Of a DNA stretch of 64,000 bases, positions 33,397-42,662 are shown piece by piece. The position numbers and the translations under genes are program-made. The notes under the pieces are model-generated. The model had not been told where the DNA came from, made no database searches, and saw only the letters and a program-made list of their open reading frames with translations. Each line of letters opens with the position of its first letter. Within the stretch, counting starts at the first letter, position 1. Source of the stretch: Micromonosporaceae bacterium KJ-029 (GTDB lineage Bacteria > Actinomycetota > Actinomycetes > Mycobacteriales > Micromonosporaceae); NCBI GenBank assembly GCA_005402585.1, contig BIFP01000002.1, forward strand, positions 1 to 64,000, given 5' to 3'.

Positions 33397-35541
33397 GTGG
33401 ACTTTCCCGAGCTGGCCGCCCGGACCCGCCGGTTCAGCCACGGGGCGCCGCGCGCCGTCACCGTGGCCGACGACGGCGGCCGGGTGGTCTTCCTGCGCTC
33501 CGCCGGACCGGAGGACCCGGCAGACGCACTCTGGCTCCTGGACGTCACCACCGGCGAGGAGCGGCTGATCGCCTGTCCGGCCACCCTGCTCGGCGCGGAC
33601 GCCGACCTCGGCGCGCTCAGCCCCGGGGAACGCGCCCGGCGCGAGCGGCTGCGGCTGAGCGCCTCGGGCATCGGCTCGTACGCCCTCGACGGCGCGGGCC
33701 GGGTGGCGGTGTTCGCGCTGGCCGGCCGGTTGTTCCGGGCCGACCTGGTGCACGGTGACGTGATCGAGGTGCCCGCCGTCGGGCCGGTGCTCGATCCCCG
33801 ACCCGACCCGACCGGCCAGCGGCTGGCGTACGTGACCGACGCCGCCGAGGGAGTCCGCCGGGGCCAGCTACGGGTGGTGGACATCGACGGCGACGACACC
33901 ATCCTGGCCGGCGAGGACTCCGGGGTGGTGTGGGGCCTGGCCGAGCACATCGCGGCGGAGGAGTTCGGGCGGCACCGCGGCTACTGGTGGGCGCCGGACG
34001 GGCGGTCGGTGCTGGCCGCCCGGGTCGACGAGTCCCGGTTGCCCCGCTGGCACCTGCACGACCCGGCGGAGCCGGCGAGCCCGCCGGTCAGCGTCGCGTA
34101 CCCGGTGGCGGGCGGACCGAATGCTGAGGTCAGCCTGCACCTGCTCGACCTCGACGGCGGCTGGGTCGACGTGCACTGGGACCGGGAGACCTATCCGTAC
34201 CTGACCGCGGTGCACTGGGCCGAGGGTGCCCCGCTGATCACCGTGCTGCGCCGGTCGCAGCAGCACGGACTGGTGCTCGCCGTCGACCCACGCACCGGCG
34301 AGACCCAGGTACACGCCGAACTGGCCGACCCGCGCTGGGTGGAGCCGATCCCGGGTACGCCCGCGCATCTGCCCGACGGGCGGGTGCTGGTCGGCGGTGA
34401 GTTGGCCCACGACGGGTACGACGCCCGCTGTCTCTTCGCCGACGGCACGCTGCTCACCCCGCCCTCGCTGTACGTACGTCGGGTGGTCGGCCGGCTGGTT
34501 GCCGGCACCGGGCCGGCGGACCTGCTGGTGGAGGCCAGCGACGGCGAGCCGAGCGAGCAGCACCTGTTCCGGGTACGGACCAGCATCGGCGGTGGCGTCG
34601 ACGCCCGCCGGCTCACCACCGACCCGGGCTGGCACAGCGCCGCGGTCGGCGGTGACGTGCTGGTCGTCGGCAGCGCCTCGCTGGACCACGCGGGCACCCG
34701 GTGGACGGTGCGGCAGGGCGATCGCGAGGTGGGCACGCTGCGCTCGCTGGCGGCAACCCCGGCGTACTCCCCGTTGCCGCTGCTGGAGCGGGTGACCGAC
34801 CGGCGGCTGCCCTCGGCGGTGCTCTACCCGGACAACCACGTCACCGGGCGACGGCTGCCGGTGCTGCTGGACATCTACGGCGGGCCGGGGCACCAGGAGG
34901 TGCTCGCCGCGCGGGCGGCCTGGCTGGAACGGCAGTGGTGGGCCGACGCCGGCTTCGCGGTGGTGGTCGTCGACAACCGGGGTACGCCGGGCGTCGCCCC
35001 GTCGTACGAGAAGGCCATCCACCGGCGGGTGGCCGACGTGATCCTGCTGGACCAGGTGGAGGCGCTCACCGCGCTCGCCGACAAGCATCCGGACCTGGAC
35101 CTCGGCCGGGTCGGGGTGCGCGGCTGGTCGTTCGGCGGCTGGCTGGCCGGCCTGGCGGTGCTGCGCCATCCGGAGCTGTTCCGGTGCGGGATCGTCGGCG
35201 CGCCGGTCACCGACTGGGCCCTCTACGACACCGCGTACGCCGAGCGTTATCTCGGCCTGCCCGACGACGGCCTGGACGTGTACGCGCACCACTCGCTGGT
35301 GGAGTTGGCGGCCGAGCCGGTCACGGGCCCGGAGCAGGCCCGGCCGCTGCTGCTGGTGCACGGCATGGTCGACGACAACGTGGTGGCCGCGCACACGCTG
35401 CGGTTGTCGGCGGCGCTGCTGGCCACCGGCCGGCCGCACTCGGTGCTACCGCTGACCGGGGCGACCCACATGGCCGCCGGCGGCCTCGCCGAACGCCTGC
35501 TCCGCCTGGAACTCGACTTCCTCCGCACCCACCTGATGTAA
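33397..35541 (+). CDS. S9 family prolyl oligopeptidase (dipeptidyl peptidase IV-like)
   Basis: Product of 714 aa. A beta-propeller N-terminal domain (AEEFGRHRGYWWAPDGRSVL with the family AEE/WAPDG pattern) precedes the alpha/beta hydrolase domain. The nucleophile is in GVRGWSFGGWLAGL (near residue 578), the aspartate in LVHGMVDDNV (near 661) and the histidine in GATHMAAGG (near 690). It cleaves dipeptides from peptide N termini; no signal sequence is evident. The TAA stop is shared with the first bases of a family C palindrome. The convergent neighbour is the peptide importer, a plausible partner in peptide use. Confidence 0.93.
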   Translation: MDFPELAARTRRFSHGAPRAVTVADDGGRVVFLRSAGPEDPADALWLLDVTTGEERLIACPATLLGADADLGALSPGERARRERLRLSASGIGSYALDGAGRVAVFALAGRLFRADLVHGDVIEVPAVGPVLDPRPDPTGQRLAYVTDAAEGVRRGQLRVVDIDGDDTILAGEDSGVVWGLAEHIAAEEFGRHRGYWWAPDGRSVLAARVDESRLPRWHLHDPAEPASPPVSVAYPVAGGPNAEVSLHLLDLDGGWVDVHWDRETYPYLTAVHWAEGAPLITVLRRSQQHGLVLAVDPRTGETQVHAELADPRWVEPIPGTPAHLPDGRVLVGGELAHDGYDARCLFADGTLLTPPSLYVRRVVGRLVAGTGPADLLVEASDGEPSEQHLFRVRTSIGGGVDARRLTTDPGWHSAAVGGDVLVVGSASLDHAGTRWTVRQGDREVGTLRSLAATPAYSPLPLLERVTDRRLPSAVLYPDNHVTGRRLPVLLDIYGGPGHQEVLAARAAWLERQWWADAGFAVVVVDNRGTPGVAPSYEKAIHRRVADVILLDQVEALTALADKHPDLDLGRVGVRGWSFGGWLAGLAVLRHPELFRCGIVGAPVTDWALYDTAYAERYLGLPDDGLDVYAHHSLVELAAEPVTGPEQARPLLLVHGMVDDNVVAAHTLRLSAALLATGRPHSVLPLTGATHMAAGGLAERLLRLELDFLRTHLM

Positions 35542-35650
35542 GGAAGGGCCCCTTGTTAACGCCTGCGGTATAGCAGGGGCCCCCTGTTAACAGTGCTGTT
35601 AACAGGGGGCCCCTGCTATGCACGAGGCGTTAAGAGGGGGCCCTTCCTTT
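35540..35650. repeat. Head-to-head pair of family C repeats forming a ~110-bp palindrome
   Basis: The left copy runs from AAGGAAGGGCCCCTTGTTAA to CTGTTAACAG; the right copy is its near-perfect reverse complement, with the centre at about 35594-35595. The first two bases coincide with the stop codon of the S9 peptidase, and the last lie a few bases from the stop of the substrate-binding protein gene. The whole intergenic gap is thus repeat. Confidence 0.93.
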
Positions 35651-35654
35651 CACA

Positions 35655-37397
35655 TCAGGGCTTGACGTGGGCGTCGACGAGGGATGGGTAGCCGAAGACG
35701 CTGGAGACGAAGATCCCGCCGGCCTTCGAGCCGTGGACCAGGTACGCCACGTCGACGTAGAGCGGGACCACCGGGGCCTGCTCCCTCATGATCCGCTCGT
35801 CGAGCTTCGCCCACTCGGGGCCCTGCTCGGCCGGAGGCAGCGCGAGGACGCGGTCGAACTCGGCGTTGATCGTCGGGTCGTTGAAGTACGCCTGGTTGCT
35901 GTTGCCCTCGGCCCTGATGCTGCGGCCGTCGTAGAGCACCGGCAGGATCGACGCGCCGCTCGGCCAGTCGGCGGCCCAGGAGCCCAGGTACAGGTCCCAG
36001 GGGTTGTCCTTCTTCTTGATCTCGTCGAGCTTCGCGTCGTCCGGAATGTTCCGGACCGTGATCTTGAAGCCGGCCCGCTCCAGGTTGCCCTTGATCTGCG
36101 TCGCCACCTGCTGCTCGACCGAACTGTCGGCCGCACCGAGGACCAGCTCCGGGGTCTGCCCGCCGAGCAGTTCCCGGGCCTTGTCCAGATCGCCGTTCGG
36201 CCCCGCCGGATACGCGTCGTACGCCTGGTAGCCGATGGTGGCCGGCGGCATCAGCGTGGTCATCGGCGCGGCGACGTGCTGCCCACCGAGCACCTTGACC
36301 AGGCCCTCCCGGTCGATGGCGTAGTTCAGCGCCTGGCGCACCCTCAGGTCGGTGACCCGCTGGTTGTTGATGACCAGCTGGTTGGCGCTGGGCGTCGGGG
36401 ACAGGATGGTCCGGGACCGCAACGCGGCGTCGCCCGCGACCCGGGCCACCAGCGAGGCGGGCACGTAGTTCCACGACAGGGCGCTCTGGTCGGCGCCATT
36501 GTCGGCGATCACCCGGTTGCTCGCCGCGTCCGGGGTCGGGCCGAAGCTCCACACGAACCGGTCCGGATACTGGTGGCGTACCGGGTCGGTGGCGGCATCC
36601 CAGTGCTCGTTGCGCTCCATCACGATCTCGACGCCCGCCTGGTACCGGGTGACCTTGTACGGCCCGGACGAGAAGGGCGCGTTGCCGAGGTTGACCCCGG
36701 TGTCCTTGTCCGGCGGCAGCGGCGCGGTGGCCGGCAGGGAGACCGCGAACGGCAGGTCGCAGCGCGGCCGGGCGAACTCGAAGCGCAACGTCCGGTCGTC
36801 CGGCGTGGTCAGGCCCGGCGGCAGTGCCGTCCGGTTGGCCTTAAAGTCCCACTTGGTGTCGTACTGCGGGGTGTCGGCCAGCCACTCCTGCAGGTAGGTG
36901 GGGCCGCCGGCGAGGTCCGGGTCGAAGGAGCGGGCGATGCCGTACGCGATCTCCTTCGCGGTGACCGGCCGGCCGTCCTCGAACTTCACCCCGTCCTTGA
37001 TCTTGAATTCCCACACCTTGCAGTCGCCGTTGACGTTGTTGCCCGGCGTCTCGGCGAGATCACCGACCAGCACCAGGTTGCCGTCGCCGTCGTCCTTGAA
37101 GGTGGTGAGGAAGCGCGCGAACAACGGCGCGGCCAGCAGGCCCGCGAACGAGTACGTCCGCTGCGGATCCAGGTGGGAGATAGGGGTCTCCCGGATGATG
37201 GTGAAGGTGCCGCCGGGCTGGGCGCCCTCCACCGCGGGTGCCGGCCCCATCGAGTCCTTCGGGTCGGTGGCGATGACCCCGGTCTGCTGTCGGCCGGTGT
37301 CGACCGTGGCGCCCTCGCCGGTGTTCTTCGTGCAAGCACCCAGGGCCACCACCAGTGCGATCGCGCCGCTCGCCGCGGCCACCACGCGTGGTCTCAT
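35655..37397 (-). CDS. Peptide ABC transporter substrate-binding lipoprotein
   Basis: Family 5 extracellular solute-binding protein of 580 aa. A lipoprotein signal with lipobox (ALVVALGAC) anchors it outside the membrane. SBP_bac_5 features include PISHLDPQRTYSFAGLL, WEFKIKDGVKFEDGRPVTAKEI and QALNYAIDREGLVKVLGG. It captures oligopeptides or similar ligands for the DppBCDF genes upstream. It is the last gene of the five-gene importer; about 150 bp separates it from the permease gene, including an AT-rich stretch (around 37450-37500) that may hold an internal promoter giving extra binding protein. Confidence 0.93.
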   Translation of the reverse strand: MRPRVVAAASGAIALVVALGACTKNTGEGATVDTGRQQTGVIATDPKDSMGPAPAVEGAQPGGTFTIIRETPISHLDPQRTYSFAGLLAAPLFARFLTTFKDDGDGNLVLVGDLAETPGNNVNGDCKVWEFKIKDGVKFEDGRPVTAKEIAYGIARSFDPDLAGGPTYLQEWLADTPQYDTKWDFKANRTALPPGLTTPDDRTLRFEFARPRCDLPFAVSLPATAPLPPDKDTGVNLGNAPFSSGPYKVTRYQAGVEIVMERNEHWDAATDPVRHQYPDRFVWSFGPTPDAASNRVIADNGADQSALSWNYVPASLVARVAGDAALRSRTILSPTPSANQLVINNQRVTDLRVRQALNYAIDREGLVKVLGGQHVAAPMTTLMPPATIGYQAYDAYPAGPNGDLDKARELLGGQTPELVLGAADSSVEQQVATQIKGNLERAGFKITVRNIPDDAKLDEIKKKDNPWDLYLGSWAADWPSGASILPVLYDGRSIRAEGNSNQAYFNDPTINAEFDRVLALPPAEQGPEWAKLDERIMREQAPVVPLYVDVAYLVHGSKAGGIFVSSVFGYPSLVDAHVKP

Positions 37398-37551
37398 CTG
37401 CTACCTCCTCCACCCAGATGCCGCCGGCCGCACGCCGACGTTCCCGAGGATCGTAAAGAAGAAAACCTTCGGATTGTGTAACAGTTGTCGATAAATTCCA
37501 CCAGTGCCCGGCGACCGCCGCCGGTAGCGGCCGTGGCAGCTGCCGGCCGTT

Positions 37552-38538
37552 TCAGCCGAGCCGGACCCGCGGGTCGATGGCCGCGTAGAGCAGGTCCACC
37601 AGGACGTTCGCCAGTACCACGAAGACCGCCGCGATCAGCACCGTGGCCATGATGGTCGGCAGGTCACCGGCGCGTACCGCGTCGACCGCCGTCCGGCCGA
37701 GCCCCCGGATGCCGAAGGTCGTCTCGGTGATCACCGTGCCACCCAGCGCCGCGCCCACGTCCAGCCCGGCCACTGTGACCACCGGCGTGATCGCGGCGCG
37801 CAGCGCGTGCCGCCCGTACACCCTCGTCCTGGTCAGGCCCTTGGCCCGCGCGGTACGGACGAAGTCCTCGCTCAACGTCTCCAGCATCTGCGCCCGGAAC
37901 AGCCGGGCGTAGATCGCGGAGAACAGGAACGCCAACGACACCCAGGCGAGCACCAGCCCACTGGCCCACCGCACCGGATCGTCGAACAGCGACGTGTAGC
38001 CCGGCACCGGCAACCAGCGCAGCGTGTAGACGAAGACCAGCAGCAGCACCGCGCCGACGAAGTACAACTGCATCGACGCGCCGGCCAGCGAGAAGCCGAT
38101 CGCCACCCGGTCCAGCCAGGTACCCCGGCGCAGCGCCGAGAGCATGCCCAGACCCACCCCGAGCAGCAGCCAGAGGATCGCCGCCGGGATGACGATGCTC
38201 AGCGTCACCGGCAGTACCCGGGCCATGGTGTCGGTGACCGCCTCGTTGTTCACGTACGACCAGCCCAGGCAGGGCGCGTCGCAGCGACCGCCCTGGGCGC
38301 TGCCCAGATCCCGCCCGGTGACGATCCCCTTCATGTAGCCCGCGTACTGGCTGACCAGCGGATCACGCAGACCCAACTCCTGGCGTACCCGCTCCAACCG
38401 CTCCGGGTTGCAGTTCTTCGGGCACATGCCGGTGACCGGGTCACGGGGCAGCGCGAAGAACATCAGGAAGGTCAGCACGGTCACCGCGAAGAGGGTGAGC
38501 ACGGCGGAGAGGATCCGCTTGACCAGGAAGCGCAGCAT
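37552..38538 (-). CDS. Peptide ABC transporter permease (DppB type)
   Basis: Product of 328 aa starting MLRFLVKRILSAVLTLFAVTVLTFLMFF, with six predicted membrane segments. The permease signature DFVRTARAKGLTRTRVYGRHALRAA is the EAA loop that contacts the ATPase. It works with the downstream binding protein and the DppC/D/F homologues. ATG 38538 is used; it is preceded by AGGTGGG within a family B repeat unit and overlaps that unit's TGA (TGATG). The repeat pair thus replaces an ordinary intergenic junction with DppC. Confidence 0.93.
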   Translation of the reverse strand: MLRFLVKRILSAVLTLFAVTVLTFLMFFALPRDPVTGMCPKNCNPERLERVRQELGLRDPLVSQYAGYMKGIVTGRDLGSAQGGRCDAPCLGWSYVNNEAVTDTMARVLPVTLSIVIPAAILWLLLGVGLGMLSALRRGTWLDRVAIGFSLAGASMQLYFVGAVLLLVFVYTLRWLPVPGYTSLFDDPVRWASGLVLAWVSLAFLFSAIYARLFRAQMLETLSEDFVRTARAKGLTRTRVYGRHALRAAITPVVTVAGLDVGAALGGTVITETTFGIRGLGRTAVDAVRAGDLPTIMATVLIAAVFVVLANVLVDLLYAAIDPRVRLG

Positions 38539-38597
38539 CAGACCCACCTTTCATTCGCGACTGCGGGGCTCCGCTGCGCTGCACTCCTCGCGCTCAT
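38538..38597 (-). CDS. Repeat-encoded 19-aa leader ORF (family B, proximal to dppB)
   Basis: The ORF starts at ATG 38597-38595 and stops at TGA 38540-38538, sharing one base with the dppB ATG. The peptide is MSARSAAQRSPAVANERWL. A sequence change in the middle of the unit shifts the frame relative to the other family B copies, yet the ORF still ends exactly at the next start codon. Confidence 0.45.
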   Translation of the reverse strand: MSARSAAQRSPAVANERWV

Positions 38598-38656
38598 CAG
38601 AGCCACCTTTCATTCGCGACTGCGGGGCTCCGCTGCGCTGCACTCCTCGCGCTCAT
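38597..38656 (-). CDS. Repeat-encoded 19-aa leader ORF (family B, distal copy)
   Basis: The ORF starts at ATG 38656-38654, ten bases after the dppC stop, and its TGA overlaps the next unit's ATG (TGATG). It encodes the same 19-residue peptide as the adjacent unit. Confidence 0.45.
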   Translation of the reverse strand: MSARSAAQRSPAVANERWL

Positions 38657-38666
38657 TGGGGCACCC

Positions 38667-39686
38667 CTACCTCGACGACTTCGGGTCGAGTGCGTCGCGC
38701 AACGCGTCCCCGAACAGGTTGAAGGCGAACACCAGCGCGAAGATCGTGACGCCGGGGAAGAAGACGAACGCCGGACCGGTCTGCAGGTAGTCCAGGCTCT
38801 GGTAGATCATCCGGCCGAAGCTCGGGGTCTCCTCGGTCAGCCCGACGCCGATGAACGACAGCGCCGCCTCGCTGGTGATGAACTGCGGCACCGCGAGCGA
38901 GAAGGACACCAGGATCGGAGCCCAGGTGTTCGGCAGCAACTGCCGGAAAAGCATGTGGCCGAGCCCGGCCCCGCTGGCCCGGGCCGCCTCCACGAACTCC
39001 CGCTCGCGTAGGGCGATCACCTGGCCGCGGACCAGCCGGGCGGTGCTGGTCCAGCCGAAGACGGCGAAGATCGCGATCAGCACCCCGATCCCGAAGGCCG
39101 GGGGCACCGCGTCCCGCTGACCGTAGAAGCGCAGCGTCAGCGTCGGGGTCAGGGCGAGCGCGATGACCAGGAAGGGCAGCGCGAGGGTCAGATCGGTGAT
39201 CCAGTTGACCACCGCGTCGAGCCAGCCGCCGAGGTAGCCGGCGAGCGCGCCGAGCACCACGCCGATCGCCGCGGTGAGCACCGCCGCCGCGAAGGCGATG
39301 AACAACGAGGTACGCAGGCCGTAGACCAGCCGGATGAAGATGTCCCGCCCCGTCCGGGGCTCCAGCCCGAAGAAGTGCTCGCCGGAGACGCCACCCGCGT
39401 AGCCGAGCGGCATGCTGAAACCATCCAGCTTGTGCTGGAACTGGTCCCGGGGGCCGATCCCGTAGACCAGTTCGATCAACGGTGCGGCGAGCGCCACCAG
39501 CACGAACAGGACCAGCATCGCCCCGCTGATCAGCGCGGTGCGGTCCCGGCGCAGTCGCAGCCAGGCGAGTTGCCCAGGCGAGCGGCCGACGACCCGGCGG
39601 CCCTGGGGCGCACCGGTCGCACCACCGGCCTCCCCACCGGACTCGATCTCGGCCAGTGCCGCACCGTCGACCGGCGACAGACTCAT
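38667..39686 (-). CDS. Peptide ABC transporter permease (DppC type)
   Basis: Product of 339 aa. A cytoplasmic start rich in Gly/Glu is followed by the DppC N-terminal motif [20 protein letters not shown], a large extracytoplasmic loop containing [22 protein letters not shown], and the EAA loop [20 protein letters not shown]. It forms the channel together with DppB. Its ATG overlaps the TGA of the DppF ATPase gene (ATGA) without any repeat, showing the ancestral junction type for this operon. Confidence 0.93.
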   Translation of the reverse strand: MSLSPVDGAALAEIESGGEAGGATGAPQGRRVVGRSPGQLAWLRLRRDRTALISGAMLVLFVLVALAAPLIELVYGIGPRDQFQHKLDGFSMPLGYAGGVSGEHFFGLEPRTGRDIFIRLVYGLRTSLFIAFAAAVLTAAIGVVLGALAGYLGGWLDAVVNWITDLTLALPFLVIALALTPTLTLRFYGQRDAVPPAFGIGVLIAIFAVFGWTSTARLVRGQVIALREREFVEAARASGAGLGHMLFRQLLPNTWAPILVSFSLAVPQFITSEAALSFIGVGLTEETPSFGRMIYQSLDYLQTGPAFVFFPGVTIFALVFAFNLFGDALRDALDPKSSR

Positions 39687-40789
39687 TCCGGCCCTCCTCC
39701 GTCGGCCACGCCCGTCGGCGCCCCGCCGTCCAGGTCACCCGCTGGCGCCGCACCGCCCGGCACGCCCACCGGCGCCGCGCCGATCGGCCCCGCCTCCGGG
39801 AAGTGGCAGGCGGTGGCCTGGTTACCGCCGTCGCGCCGGACCAGGGCCGGCTCCTCGACGGCGCACCGGTCGCGCGCCTTCGGGCAGCGGGTGCGGAACC
39901 GGCAGCCCGACGGCGGGTCGAGCGGGGTGGGCACGTCACCGGAGAGCCGGACGCGCCCGGCCGGACCGAGCCTGGTCACGTCCGGCACCGCCGACAGCAA
40001 CGCCCGGGTGTACGGGTGCTGCGGGCGCTCGTAGATGTCGTCCCGATCGCCGATCTCGACGATCCGGCCGAGGTACATCACCGCGACCCGCTGGCAGAAG
40101 TGCCGGACCACGGCCAGGTCGTGGGCGATGAAGACGAAGGCCAGCCCCAGCTCGCGTTGCAGGTCCCGCAGCAGGTTGACCACCTGGGCCTGGATCGAGA
40201 CGTCCAGCGCGGAGACCGGCTCGTCGGCCACCACCAGCCGCGGCCCCGGCGCCAGCGCCCGGGCGATGCCGACGCGCTGGCGCTGGCCGCCGGAGAACTC
40301 GTGCGGGTACCGGTTGTAGTGCTCGGGGTTCAGGCCGACCAGTTCCATCAGCTCCCGCACCCGGGCCTTCGTCCCACCGGGCGGGATGGTCCCGTTGACC
40401 TGCAACGGCATCGCGATGATCCGGCCGACCGTGTGGCGGGGATTCAGCGAGGCGTACGGGTCCTGGAAGATGATCTGGAGATCCGACCGCAGCGGGCGCA
40501 GCTCGCGCCGGCCGGCGTGGGTGATGTCGCGCCCGGCGAACTCGATGCTGCCCCCGGTCGGCTCCAGCAGCCGCACGAGCATCCGGCCGGTGGTGGTCTT
40601 GCCGCAGCCGGACTCGCCCACCAGGCCCAGCGTCTCGCCCGGCCGCACCTCGAAGTCCAGCCCGTCCACCGCACGTACCAGCCCCGCTCGGCGCAGGCCG
40701 CCGCGGACCGGGAAGTGCTTGGTCAGGCCACGTACCGCCAGCAGTGGCTCCGCGTCGTCGCCACTCCCCCTGGGCGTGACGATCCTCAT
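39683..40789 (-). CDS. Peptide ABC transporter ATP-binding protein (DppF/OppF type)
   Basis: Product of 368 aa with [20 protein letters not shown] (Walker A), [20 protein letters not shown] (signature) and [19 protein letters not shown] (Walker B). The oligopeptide C-terminal domain has a cysteine cluster ([20 protein letters not shown]). The last 35 residues are an Ala/Gly/Pro-rich low-complexity tail. It powers the importer together with the DppD homologue. The ATG overlaps the TGA of a family A leader ORF. Confidence 0.93.
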   Translation of the reverse strand: MRIVTPRGSGDDAEPLLAVRGLTKHFPVRGGLRRAGLVRAVDGLDFEVRPGETLGLVGESGCGKTTTGRMLVRLLEPTGGSIEFAGRDITHAGRRELRPLRSDLQIIFQDPYASLNPRHTVGRIIAMPLQVNGTIPPGGTKARVRELMELVGLNPEHYNRYPHEFSGGQRQRVGIARALAPGPRLVVADEPVSALDVSIQAQVVNLLRDLQRELGLAFVFIAHDLAVVRHFCQRVAVMYLGRIVEIGDRDDIYERPQHPYTRALLSAVPDVTRLGPAGRVRLSGDVPTPLDPPSGCRFRTRCPKARDRCAVEEPALVRRDGGNQATACHFPEAGPIGAAPVGVPGGAAPAGDLDGGAPTGVADGGGPE

Positions 40790-40869
40790 GCCAGCACTCC
40801 GCCACGCTCCGTGCCGTCGTGGGGCACCAATCCGCTGAGCTGACTATTCGCTCGCTGACGCTCCCTCAT
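40786..40869 (-). CDS. Repeat-encoded 27-aa leader ORF (family A, between the two ATPase genes)
   Basis: This is a single unit. Its ATG (40869-40867) overlaps the DppD TGA (ATGA) and its TGA (40788-40786) overlaps the DppF ATG (ATGA). The peptide begins [17 protein letters not shown] and ends ERGGVLA, with the same length and the same ERQRAN, LVPH and ER-G positions as the other copies. The unit starts ATGAGG, as does the gene after it (ATGAGGATC), whereas other family A units start ATGAGC. Confidence 0.55.
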   Translation of the reverse strand: MRERQRANSQLSGLVPHDGTERGGVLA

Positions 40870-41900
40870 TGGGCCACCCCCACCCGGGCGACGTCCTCGG
40901 CGTAGCACCGGGAACGCTCCTCGCCGGAGAGGTGGCAGGCGAGGCGGTGCCCGGCCGTTCCGGCGGGACGCAGCTCGGGCAGTTCGGTGCGGCACCGGCC
41001 GCCGGTGTGCCCGACGTACCGGCAGCGCGGGTGGAAGGCACAGCCGGCCGGCACGTCGATCAGGCTCGGCGGGTTGCCCGGAATCGGGTTGAGGTCCGCG
41101 TCGGCGTCGCCGTGCAACGACGGCACGCTGGAGAGCAACCCCCAGGTGTACGGGTGCTGCGGGCGGCGCAGCACCCGCTCGACGCTGCCCTGCTCCACCG
41201 CCCGGCCGGCGTACATCACCAGGACCTCGTCGGCGACCTGACTGACCACGCCGAGATCGTGGGTGATCAGGACGATCGCCGTGCCGAACTCGGCCTGCAG
41301 GTCGGCCAGCAGGTCCAGGATCTGCGCCTGCACGGTGACGTCCAGCGCGGTCGTCGGCTCGTCGGCGATGAGCAGGTCCGGATCGTTCACCAGCGCCATC
41401 GCGATCATCGCCCGCTGCCGCATGCCGCCGGAGAACTCGTGCGGGTACTGGTCGTACCGCCGCTCCGGTTGCGGGATCCCGACCCGGTCCAGCATCTCCA
41501 CCACCCGCCGACGTGTCTCGGCCCGCCCGGCCCGGGGATGGTGCACCCGGTACGCCTCGGCGACCTGCCGGCCCACCGGGTAGTACGGGTGCAGCGCCGA
41601 CAGCGGGTCCTGGAAGATCATCGCCATGTCTTGGCCGCGCAGCCGGCGAAGCTCCGCCTCCGTCCGGCCGACCAGCTGGCGCCCGCCGAGGGTGATCTCA
41701 CCGGTGACGGTGGCCCGGCGGGGGTCATGCAGACCGAGGACCGCGAGCGAGGTGACGCTCTTTCCCGAGCCGGACTCGCCGACCACGCCGAGGGTGCGTC
41801 CGCGCTCGACCGAGAACGAGACCCCGTCGACCGCGCGCACCACGCCGTCGGTGGTGGAGAAGCTGACCCGCAGGTCGTCCACTCGCAGATAAGGGTCCAC
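40866..41900 (-). CDS. Peptide ABC transporter ATP-binding protein (DppD/OppD type)
   Basis: Product of 344 aa with GVVGESGSGKSVTSLAVLGL (Walker A), EFSGGMRQRAMIAMALVNDP (signature), LLIADEPTTALDVTVQAQIL (Walker B) and the switch histidine in VLITHDLGVV. The C-terminal oligopeptide domain contains GCAFHPRCRYVGHTGGRC. The start is GTG 41900, with GGAGGGAGG nine bases upstream; the frame is open much further but reads across the divergent promoter. It is the first gene of the importer operon. Confidence 0.93.
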   Translation of the reverse strand: MDPYLRVDDLRVSFSTTDGVVRAVDGVSFSVERGRTLGVVGESGSGKSVTSLAVLGLHDPRRATVTGEITLGGRQLVGRTEAELRRLRGQDMAMIFQDPLSALHPYYPVGRQVAEAYRVHHPRAGRAETRRRVVEMLDRVGIPQPERRYDQYPHEFSGGMRQRAMIAMALVNDPDLLIADEPTTALDVTVQAQILDLLADLQAEFGTAIVLITHDLGVVSQVADEVLVMYAGRAVEQGSVERVLRRPQHPYTWGLLSSVPSLHGDADADLNPIPGNPPSLIDVPAGCAFHPRCRYVGHTGGRCRTELPELRPAGTAGHRLACHLSGEERSRCYAEDVARVGVAQ

Positions 41901-42113
41901 GGCTGCCTCCCTCCGCACCCGACGAAGGGAACCTACAACAGAACCACGATGCTGAAAATAAGCTACAAAGCCCGGCTGCCTCGACAGGGTCCCACGATTC
42001 GCCCTCGACGCACCACCATCCGTCTGCACCGCCTGCCCCGCCCGTCGCACCGACAGTGCGACCGTGGTGACGTTGACCGACGCAGGATCCCGACGGTACG
42101 AGCGGAGGTGACC

Positions 42114-42662
42114 ATGACCGTGGCGGTGTTCGACCACGAGGGCCCGTGGACCGAGGAGGAGTACCTCGCTCTCGGCGAGACCTCCCAGCGCGTTGAACTC
42201 TTCGACGGGAGCCTGCACTTGACACCCGCCCCCACCCCCCGCCATCAGCGGATCTCCCGCAAGCTGGGCAACATCCTGGAAGCCGCGGCCGAGTCCGCCG
42301 GGCTGGAACTGCTGGAGGCGGTGAACGCCCGGCTCCGGCCAGGACGCGTACCTGTTCCGGATCTGGTGGTCACCGGCCCGGCCGACCTCGACGACCCGTA
42401 TGTCGAGGCGGCCGACGTGAGGCTCGTCTGCGAAATCATCTCGCCGAGCAACGCCGCCACGGACAACGTCCTCAAGATGCACTACTACGCCGCCGCGGGC
42501 ATCGAGTGGTACCTGCTCGTCGAGCAGACGACCGGCGCGCTGCGCCTCTACCGGCGACGTGCCCGCCACTACGTCGAACAGCAGGCGGTCAAGCGGGGCG
42601 GGATGCTGAAGCTGGAGACACCCGTCCGCGCCACGATCCGGCCGGAGGATCTCGTCTCCTGA
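42114..42662 (+). CDS. Uma2 family (DUF820) restriction endonuclease-fold protein
   Basis: Product of 182 aa, close to the family norm. The PD-(D/E)XK-like core reads VPVPDLVV, VCEIISPSNAATDNVLKMHYY and GIEWYLLVEQTT. Uma2 proteins are abundant in actinobacteria and cyanobacteria; their substrate is unknown. ATG 42114 follows GGAGGTGACC. It is a single gene divergent from the peptide importer. The tldD promoter overlaps its stop codon. Confidence 0.88.
   Translation: MTVAVFDHEGPWTEEEYLALGETSQRVELFDGSLHLTPAPTPRHQRISRKLGNILEAAAESAGLELLEAVNARLRPGRVPVPDLVVTGPADLDDPYVEAADVRLVCEIISPSNAATDNVLKMHYYAAAGIEWYLLVEQTTGALRLYRRRARHYVEQQAVKRGGMLKLETPVRATIRPEDLVS

Larger units (their letters stand above)
38538..38656 (-). 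repeat. Family B start-codon repeat, two tandem 59-bp units
   Basis: Two units differing at only a couple of positions lie between dppC and dppB. Each runs ATGAGCGCGAGGAGTGCAGC, then the shared core GGAGCCCCGCAGTCGCGAAT, then AAAGGTGG before the next ATG. The CAGCGCAGCGG replacing CCGGTTTTGCG distinguishes this variant from the copies at 3157-3275 and 44208-44325. Confidence 0.92.

Noticed and set aside
40869-42113. A long plus-strand frame running into the Uma2 gene
   Set aside because: Everything before 42114 is antisense to the DppD ATPase gene and the divergent promoter; the Uma2 start at 42114 has its own GGAGGT site.
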